Below, piece by piece: positions 15,563 to 20,061 of a DNA stretch of 20,061 bases. The notes below the pieces were generated by a model, which did not search any database, was not told the DNA's origin, and was given only the letters and a program-made list of their open reading frames with translations. The stretch is taken from positions 1 to 20,061 of the forward strand of contig JBBQAZ010000016.1 of NCBI GenBank assembly GCA_038316995.1, in the 5' to 3' direction. The translations under genes were made by a program, and so were the position numbers. The DNA is from JAXHNE01 sp038316995 (lineage in GTDB: Bacteria > Patescibacteriota > Saccharimonadia > Saccharimonadales > JAXHNE01). Within the stretch, counting starts at the first letter, position 1; each line of letters begins with the position of its first letter.

Positions 15563-15823
15563 ATGAAAGTTATCATGCTTTATCATCCTGTCTCTGAGCA
15601 TGCTCGTAGAGTAGAAGAATTTGCCAAGGATTTTGAACGCATACATCATCACGATATAGAACTGATAAGTTTAGAGACGCCAGAGGGCGCAAACTTAGCA
15701 AAAGTCTATGACATCGTGCAATATCCTGGAATTGTCATTACGCAGGACGATGGAGCGCACATGAAGCAGTGGGAGGGTGACACTCTTCCACTTATGACTG
15801 AAGTTGCTGCGCATATTCAGTAG
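15563..15823 (+). CDS. Small thioredoxin-fold-like protein without the CxxC site
   Basis: This 86-residue protein (88 if the ATG at 15557 is used) has the shape of a glutaredoxin/thioredoxin fold. It begins with a strand KVIMLYHP, a helix VEEFAKDFERI, a strand IELISLET and a helix. QYPGIVITQDD follows, whose Tyr-Pro matches the conserved cis-Pro loop, and a last helix ends the protein. Where CxxC should stand the sequence is HPVSEH, and the whole protein lacks cysteine, so it cannot be a dithiol oxidoreductase. Its place right after nrdJ recalls redoxin genes beside ribonucleotide reductases and suggests a binding or scaffolding relative. Family assignment is by pattern only. Confidence 0.65.
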   Translation: MKVIMLYHPVSEHARRVEEFAKDFERIHHHDIELISLETPEGANLAKVYDIVQYPGIVITQDDGAHMKQWEGDTLPLMTEVAAHIQ

Positions 15824-15877
15824 TTCGAAGGTAAAATACGCTATTTGTTGGTAAAGTATCAGTGAGATAGAAAATTT

Positions 15878-15930
15878 TATTCTGAGCAAAGGGTGTCAGA
15901 AGACGCAGGGAGTGAAGAATAGTATTTTTT
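15878..15930 (+). terminator. Possible nested hairpin with T-run
   Basis: TATTCT (15878-15883) can pair with AGAATA (15916-15921). Inside, GTGTC (15893-15897) pairs with GACGC (15902-15906) around AGAA, with one G-U. Six T follow at 15925-15930. It could end the thioredoxin-like transcript or be part of a small structured RNA. The long internal loops make it uncertain. Confidence 0.3.
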
Positions 15931-15981
15931 AGCCACTGAGGCTTAGCAAGAAATGTGGATTTTGCTTTTGAGCTACTGAGG
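15931..15981 (+). repeat. Two copies of AGCyACTGAGG, 40 bp apart
   Basis: AGCCACTGAGG (15931-15941) and AGCTACTGAGG (15971-15981) differ at one base. Each can form a small hairpin with its flank (AGCC/GGCT and CTACT/AGTAG). The second lies inside the spacer of the ileS promoter, so the pair could be an operator. Together with the hairpin before it, this is what the 384-bp gap holds before the T-box. I see no gene there. Confidence 0.35.
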
Positions 15982-15995
15982 AGTAGTGTTACAAT
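15968..15995 (+). promoter_or_regulatory. ileS promoter
   Basis: TTGAGC at 15968-15973, 16 bp spacer, TACAAT at 15990-15995, with an extended -10 TG at 15987-15988. Transcription would start near 16002, just before the T-box leader. Confidence 0.6.
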
Positions 15996-16009
15996 TTAAC
16001 TGTTAACAA

Positions 16010-16171
16010 CGAGTAAATCCGTTATAAGCAGCTATCAACTGCAAGGAGTGAGAAGAACATCCGGCGATTGACGGATTAGTAGAACTCATCGGAGTGAAGT
16101 GGCCGTTATCACTGTAATCAAGTCCATTTGGAAAATGTAGGATGGAACCTCTGGCAGCTGCCGGATCCTAC
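16010..16171 (+). promoter_or_regulatory. T-box riboswitch with AUC specifier and very short Stem I
   Basis: The T-box senses uncharged isoleucyl tRNA and controls ileS. Stem I is only GCAG/CTGC (16028-16042) with loop CTATCAA, which shows AUC (16034-16036), an isoleucine codon followed by a purine. Stem II pairs GTGAG (16048-16052) with CTCAT (16085-16089) and ATCCG with CGGAT, with an AGTA/GAA S-turn between them. The Stem IIA/B pseudoknot follows: CGG (16090-16092) with CCG (16103-16105), and AGTG (16093-16096) with CACT (16110-16113), including the conserved CCGTTA. The antiterminator has arms GTAGGAT (16137-16143) and ATCCTAC (16165-16171), the T-box bulge TGGAACC (16143-16149) that binds the tRNA CCA end, and an inner stem CTGGC/GCCGG. 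Every standard part is present except the long distal Stem I. Confidence 0.92.
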
Positions 16172-16191
16172 AAAATCTAAGGGATTTTTTT
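16165..16191 (+). terminator. Conditional terminator of the ileS T-box
   Basis: ATCC (16165-16168), part of the antiterminator, can instead pair with GGAT (16182-16185), extended by G-U pairs. AAAATC/GATTTT (16172-16188) is another option. Seven T follow at 16185-16191. The weak stem is typical of an AT-rich genome. The AAAGGAG ribosome site lies just beyond, at 16196-16202. Confidence 0.6.
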
Positions 16192-16207
16192 ATTTAAAGG
16201 AGAAATA

Positions 16208-19111
16208 ATGGGAAAGAAGTTCCAAAAAAACACCAGAAGGCGAGCTCTTGAGTACGAGAAAGACATCCTTTCCTATTGGAAAAAAAATAACATATTCGAA
16301 AAATCTATTCAACAAAGAGATGAAAATAATAGTTTTGTATTTTATGATGGCCCTCCGTTCATCACGGGCGTTCCTCATCACGGGACACTACTTACAAGTA
16401 TTGTCAAAGACACTATTCCTCGTTATCAGACAATGAAGGGGAAGCGAGTTGAACGTGTCTGGGGCTGGGATTGCCATGGACTCCCAGCAGAGGTATTTAC
16501 TGAAAAAAAGCTTGGAATTAAAGATAAAAGAGATATAGGAACTAAAATATCTCTCGAAAAGTACATTACGACTTGCCGGGACAATATGGTTCAGACTGGT
16601 GATCTATGGGAAAGTATCATTGATAGAATTGGACGATGGGTAGACTTTAAGGGCGCTTATAAAACTATGGACAAAGAGTTTATGGAGTCTGTATGGTGGG
16701 CTTTCAAGGAGTTGTACGACAAAGGGAAGATTTACGAGGGCGAAAAGGTCCTTATGTATTGCACGCGCGACGCGACCCCAATATCAAAAGCCGAAGTAGC
16801 CATGGACAACAGCTATCAGGACGTAACCGATCCAAGTGTCTACGTAAAGTTCAAACTTAAAGAAGAAGATAAATACTTGCTTGCTTGGACAACTACGCCA
16901 TGGACTCTACCTAGCAACTCAGCAATCGCTATAAACAAGGATATTATGTATGCAGAAATCAAGGTTGCTAACGAAGTGTTTATTTTAGCAAACGAACTAG
17001 TTGAACACGTACTAACCGATGAAAAGCACAACGTTATTGACTACAAGGTCTTAAGAACATTTAATGGTGGTGAGCTTGTTGGTAAAGAGTATGATCCACT
17101 TTTTAAGCCTGAAGACGTACTAAAAAACAACGATAATGCATTTAAAGTATGGCATGCAGATTTTGTTAATGATGAAAATGGTACTGGTATTGCGCATGAA
17201 TCTCCTGCCTATGGAGAAGAAGATTATGACTTGAGCAGAGAGAATAAGATTCCTTGGATAATGAGTACAGATGAAAACGGAATCTTTACAATTGGTGACT
17301 GGTCTGGCGAAAATATTTGGGATGTTAATAAGCGTATTGCTAAAGAGCTCAAAGAAAAAGATGTAGTTTGGAAGATAGACTACATTCAGCATGAGTATCC
17401 ACATTGTCACAGATGTGGAACAAAACTTATGTACCGGGCTCACCCAAGTTGGTTCATGGATATTGACGGTCAGCGTGATGTTATGCTCGAGGCAAACGAA
17501 TCAGTAAACTGGTTTCCTGAGCACATCAAACATGGTCGTTCAGAAAAAACAATAGAGACTGCGCCAGATTGGAATTTAAGCCGTGATCGTTTTTGGGCAA
17601 CTGCAATGCCAGTTTGGAAAGCAAAGGACTCAGACGGGAAAGAATGCATAAAGGTAGTTGGTAGCTATGCTGAGCTGAAGGAACTTTCCGGGGTAGAGCT
17701 GGATGATTATCATCGTCCTTGGGTCGACGATGTAACTTTTGAGATAGACGGACTTACCTATAGTCGAATAGAGAAGGTGATGGATTGCTGGTTCGAAAGT
17801 GGCTCTATGCCTTTTGCGCAATTTCATTACCCATTCGAGAATAAAGAAAAATTTGAAAAGAACTTTCCTGGTGATTTTATCGTTGAGTATGTGCCACAGG
17901 TCAGAGCATGGTTTTACTATATGAATGCAGTAAATGTTGGACTATTTGGGAAAAGTGCATTTAAGACTGCCCTGGTACACGGCACTATAGCTGGTGAAGA
18001 TGGGCGCAAAATGAGTAAAAGCTTTGGGAACTATACGGACCCAAATGAACTTATGGATAAGTACAGTTCAGATTCGTTGCGATTTTTACTACTTTCTTCT
18101 CCACTTCTCTCTGGTGAGGACTACGCGATGAACGATAAAGATGTTGCCGATGTAGCCCGAAAGCTGAGCATGGTCTGGAATATGTATGATTTCTTTACAC
18201 TCTATGCAGATGTCGATAAATGGGAGTGGGATCCGTCGAGTGCCGGTCCGGGCGGCCAAGTGGAGGATCCAAGCGATTATTTGGTTAATGAGCTCGACAA
18301 ATGGATTGTTTCACGAATTAATCAACTCGCTATAGAAGTTGGTGTGGCCATGGATGAGTACGATTTACCAAATGCAACTAAGCCTATTTTGCCCTTTATT
18401 GATGATGCAAGTAATTGGTATGTGCGTAGAAGTAGAAAGCGCTTTTGGAAGAGCGAGGACGATACAGATAAGCAACAAGCCTACAGAACACTGCACTACG
18501 TTTTGGTTCGGCTGAGTTATGTTTTGGCGCCGTTTACGCCTTTTTTGAGCGAAGAACTTTACCGTCAATTAACGGATGGGGAATCCGTCCATCTGAACGA
18601 TTGGCCAAAAATTGGCTCTGTGGACTCTAAAATAGTTGCCGACATGGAAAAATTACGAGAGTTTGTAAACATCGGACTTAGTTTGCGTTCAAAAAATCAG
18701 ATTAAGGTTAGGCAACCACTTCAAAGTGTGACTGTACCGGAAATAGGCGATTCGATTGATTTTAAAGAAATTCTAAAAGAAGAGCTAAATGTAAAGGAAG
18801 TGATTTTGGGTTCTGAGGTTAGTATTAATACAAATATCACGCCCAAACTACGATCAGAGGGTATTTGCAGAGAAGTAATCAGGCATGTTCAAAGTACACG
18901 AAAACAGGCAGATTTAGAGGTGGACGATCGTATTGAATTACTAATCGAGTCTGAAAGCCCTGAAATTTCAGAAGCAATAAAGGAATATATTGAGCTCATA
19001 AAAAACGAAACACTAACAGATGTGTTTGGCGAAGTAAACTCAAATAGTCATGAGCAAATAGTAAAAATTGAAGGACTAGAGGTTAAAATAAAACTCAACA
19101 AAGCCCCATAA
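16208..19111 (+). CDS. ileS: Isoleucyl-tRNA synthetase, eukaryal-type (IleRS2)
   Basis: IleRS charges tRNA-Ile. The opening DGPPFITGVPHHGTL is followed by MKGKRVERVWGWDCHGLPAE and KKLGIK, which match the eukaryal/type 2 branch rather than the E. coli type. The class I HIGH signature reads HHGT (residues 57-60), with Thr in place of the last His. KMSKS is intact (601-605). The editing domain is present (LAWTTTPWTLPSNSAIA), as is a CHRCG pair. The C-terminal anticodon-binding region includes DNASNWYVRRSRKRFW-like residues (DDASNWYVRRSRKRFW) and ends with a β-rich appendix. At 967 residues it is near the type 2 length. Type 2 enzymes are generally mupirocin-tolerant. The start ATG lies 5 nt after AAAGGAG, downstream of the T-box. 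Confidence 0.96.
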   Translation: MGKKFQKNTRRRALEYEKDILSYWKKNNIFEKSIQQRDENNSFVFYDGPPFITGVPHHGTLLTSIVKDTIPRYQTMKGKRVERVWGWDCHGLPAEVFTEKKLGIKDKRDIGTKISLEKYITTCRDNMVQTGDLWESIIDRIGRWVDFKGAYKTMDKEFMESVWWAFKELYDKGKIYEGEKVLMYCTRDATPISKAEVAMDNSYQDVTDPSVYVKFKLKEEDKYLLAWTTTPWTLPSNSAIAINKDIMYAEIKVANEVFILANELVEHVLTDEKHNVIDYKVLRTFNGGELVGKEYDPLFKPEDVLKNNDNAFKVWHADFVNDENGTGIAHESPAYGEEDYDLSRENKIPWIMSTDENGIFTIGDWSGENIWDVNKRIAKELKEKDVVWKIDYIQHEYPHCHRCGTKLMYRAHPSWFMDIDGQRDVMLEANESVNWFPEHIKHGRSEKTIETAPDWNLSRDRFWATAMPVWKAKDSDGKECIKVVGSYAELKELSGVELDDYHRPWVDDVTFEIDGLTYSRIEKVMDCWFESGSMPFAQFHYPFENKEKFEKNFPGDFIVEYVPQVRAWFYYMNAVNVGLFGKSAFKTALVHGTIAGEDGRKMSKSFGNYTDPNELMDKYSSDSLRFLLLSSPLLSGEDYAMNDKDVADVARKLSMVWNMYDFFTLYADVDKWEWDPSSAGPGGQVEDPSDYLVNELDKWIVSRINQLAIEVGVAMDEYDLPNATKPILPFIDDASNWYVRRSRKRFWKSEDDTDKQQAYRTLHYVLVRLSYVLAPFTPFLSEELYRQLTDGESVHLNDWPKIGSVDSKIVADMEKLREFVNIGLSLRSKNQIKVRQPLQSVTVPEIGDSIDFKEILKEELNVKEVILGSEVSINTNITPKLRSEGICREVIRHVQSTRKQADLEVDDRIELLIESESPEISEAIKEYIELIKNETLTDVFGEVNSNSHEQIVKIEGLEVKIKLNKAP

Positions 19112-19125
19112 TTTTTACAAGGGTG

Positions 19126-19154
19126 TTTACAGGGGCCGCTATCTCTGATAGAAT
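19126..19154 (+). promoter_or_regulatory. rplU promoter
   Basis: TTTACA at 19126-19131, 17 bp spacer, TAGAAT at 19149-19154, with an extended -10 TG at 19146-19147. It is the best-matched promoter in the window and starts 14 bp after the ileS stop. The predicted leader is about 42 nt, with only a weak GAGAG ribosome site. A second TTTACA-like copy sits just upstream (TTTACAAGGG, then TTTACAGGGG). Confidence 0.68.
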
Positions 19155-19202
19155 CATTCGGTAACTAATTTCTAAGTAGACTAAGTGAGAGATTAAAGAT
19201 TT

Positions 19203-19514
19203 ATGAAAAAAGCAGTCATTACTACAGGCGGAAAACAGTATGTTGTCTCTGAAGGGGATGAGATTTCTGTTGAGCTATTGAAAGACGATAAAAAGAAAAT
19301 AACATTTGAAGCGTTATTGATTATTGACGACACGGGTAAGGTTAATGTCGGCGCACCCGTTATAAAGGGATCAAAAGTTGAAGCTGAAGTTATTAAAGCA
19401 GATGAACAACAAGACAAAGTCACTTCCATTCGCTACAAAGCTAAAAAGCGCGTTAGAACAGTCAAGGGTCATCGTCAGAGGCTTGCAACCATCAAGATAT
19501 CGAACATAATCTAG
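19203..19514 (+). CDS. rplU: 50S ribosomal protein bL21
   Basis: bL21 binds 23S rRNA in the large ribosomal subunit. The 103-residue protein opens with the family signature (AVITTGGKQYVVSEGDEISVE). It continues with VGAPVIKGSKVEAEV and ends with KAKKRVRTVKGHRQRLATIKI, where the KGHRQ block is diagnostic. Its length is standard. In most bacteria rpmA (bL27) follows directly. Here the next 408 bp hold no gene, so the rplU-rpmA pair is broken in this genome or rpmA lies elsewhere. Confidence 0.96.
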   Translation: MKKAVITTGGKQYVVSEGDEISVELLKDDKKKITFEALLIIDDTGKVNVGAPVIKGSKVEAEVIKADEQQDKVTSIRYKAKKRVRTVKGHRQRLATIKISNII

Positions 19515-19922
19515 TTTTCAACGTATAGTCTGTGGATAACTAGTGGGTAAATAAGTTCCCAATAAATTATTGTTGTAAATAAATAATTATATATAAAACA
19601 ATATTAAAAGTTCTAGGATAATAAATATACATATTAAAACAGATTAAATAATCTTAAATGTTGTTATTAGCACAACGAATATTGGTTTAATCTTACGTTT
19701 TTTACACATTTTTTTCTATAACAAAATGAGTAAATTATCTATTCAATACTCCTTGAGGTAATTCGTCTTATGCAGGATAATTATTAGTAGATTTCAGTCA
19801 AAATAAAAACAAAAACAAAAAGCGGACAGAAATCAAAGCACAGTTTAGGATCATCTATCACGCCATGAGTCGTCGCGAACTCCGCATGGTAGTAACTCTA
19901 TTCGGTGTAATTACAAAAACAA
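19515..19922 (+). other. AT-rich intergenic region with DnaA box
   Basis: I find no supported gene in these 408 bp. TGTGGATAA (19531-19539) is a perfect DnaA box on the minus strand. AGTGGGTAA (19542-19550) is a two-mismatch copy in the same orientation, one helical turn away. A strongly AT-rich stretch follows to about 19740, including the inverted repeat AGATTA/TAATCT (19641-19654) and GTTGT/ACAAC. From about 19800 there are AAAAAC tracts and then sequence of more balanced composition. The arrangement resembles part of a replication origin, but a single perfect box is weak evidence. Confidence 0.4.
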
Positions 19923-20061
19923 ATGTTAAAACAAAAACACACAACCAGATTCGGTATTGCTCGCTATAGGCGCGAACTGACTCTGTTTGTGTGTTTTTTC
20001 TTGTTCGCTTTAACCCTGTTTACATATACGCGCGTGCCCATACCCGGTCTAAACCCTCAAA
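19923..20061 (+). CDS. N-terminus of a membrane-anchored or secreted protein, cut by the window end
   Basis: From the ATG at 19923 the frame stays open for 46 codons to the window edge. An in-frame TAA at 19908 leaves no earlier start. The N-terminus is strongly basic (MLKQKHTTRFGIARYRREL) and leads into a hydrophobic run (TLFVCFFLFALTLFTY) followed by RVPIPGLNPQ. This is the layout of a signal anchor with the rest of the protein outside the membrane, which argues that the frame is real despite its shortness. No Shine-Dalgarno site precedes it. Its first 25 codons overlap a long hairpin (19933-19998). A competing 34-codon frame (19865-19969) overlaps it and looks less protein-like. The family is unknown. 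Confidence 0.55.
   Translation, partial: MLKQKHTTRFGIARYRRELTLFVCFFLFALTLFTYTRVPIPGLNPQ
19933..19998 (+). repeat. Long inverted repeat with T-run inside the start of the last gene
   Basis: AAAAACACACAA (19933-19944) is perfectly complementary to TTGTGTGTTTTT (19987-19998). After one mismatch, CAGA (19946-19949) pairs with TCTG (19982-19985). Six T end the right arm (19994-19999). In RNA this is a terminator-like hairpin of 16 pairs. Confidence 0.7.

Noticed and set aside
16017..16077. Long-range pairing AATCCGT with ACGGATT as a large Stem I
   Set aside because: It competes with the local ATCCG/CGGAT helix that belongs to the S-turn-containing Stem II, which gives a far better match to known T-box architecture.
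17120..17443. 107-codon minus-strand frame inside ileS
   Set aside because: It is antisense to conserved IleRS coding sequence and has no recognisable domain or start signals.
18200..18280. GC-richer segment in ileS as possible foreign DNA
   Set aside because: It encodes a short in-frame Gly/Pro/Ser-rich loop between conserved blocks. A local insertion in a variable loop explains it.
19865..19969. 34-codon frame upstream of the last gene
   Set aside because: It is short, has only a poor ribosome site, and overlaps the more convincing signal-anchor frame. It may be chance.

Overview
The window looks like a chromosomal core-gene segment of a small, low-to-moderate GC bacterium, most likely a Candidate Phyla Radiation member and probably a Saccharibacteria (TM7) relative. 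This placement is inference. It rests on a DUF5663-type protein, a B12-dependent class II ribonucleotide reductase, a eukaryal-type (type 2) IleRS, very compact spacing and several lineage-type coiled-coil/membrane proteins. The standard code is used: TGA is the stop of the YqeY gene. I see no CRISPR, insertion sequence, phage, tRNA or rRNA gene.

Layout. Bases 1-3260 (+ strand) hold three poorly characterised proteins: a 5'-truncated coiled-coil protein with a C-terminal membrane segment, a 632-residue acidic coiled-coil protein with one membrane segment, and a DUF5663 protein. Bases 3262-6710 (- strand) hold the conserved priA-def-fmt cluster (replication restart, deformylation, initiator tRNA formylation), which meets the first block tail to tail with a 1-bp gap. 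From 6807 everything is on the + strand. First comes a winged-helix regulator, then a tight rpsU-yqeY-adk-map unit with 1- and 4-bp overlaps, then ftsA and ftsZ, each with its own promoter. nrdR and nrdJ follow, separated by three consecutive RNA hairpins, with a cysteine-less thioredoxin-like protein after nrdJ. ileS sits behind a T-box riboswitch, then comes rplU. Last is a 408-bp AT-rich gap with a perfect DnaA box, and the start of a membrane-anchored protein cut by the window edge.

Functional themes. Translation start and N-terminal processing (fmt, def, map, rpsU) sit with cell division (ftsA, ftsZ), deoxynucleotide supply (nrdR, nrdJ) and isoleucyl-tRNA charging under tRNA control. Two regulatory patterns stand out. 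One is the T-box with a very short Stem I and an AUC specifier before ileS. The other is a run of apparently leaderless starts (priA, rpsU, ftsA, the thioredoxin-like gene), in which a good -10 hexamer ends about 6-7 bases before the ATG and no Shine-Dalgarno sequence fits; ftsZ, nrdR, nrdJ, ileS and others have ordinary leaders with Shine-Dalgarno sites. The strongest candidates for something new are the T-box, the triple-hairpin nrdR-nrdJ junction, and a 16-bp hairpin with a T-run that overlaps the first codons of the last gene.
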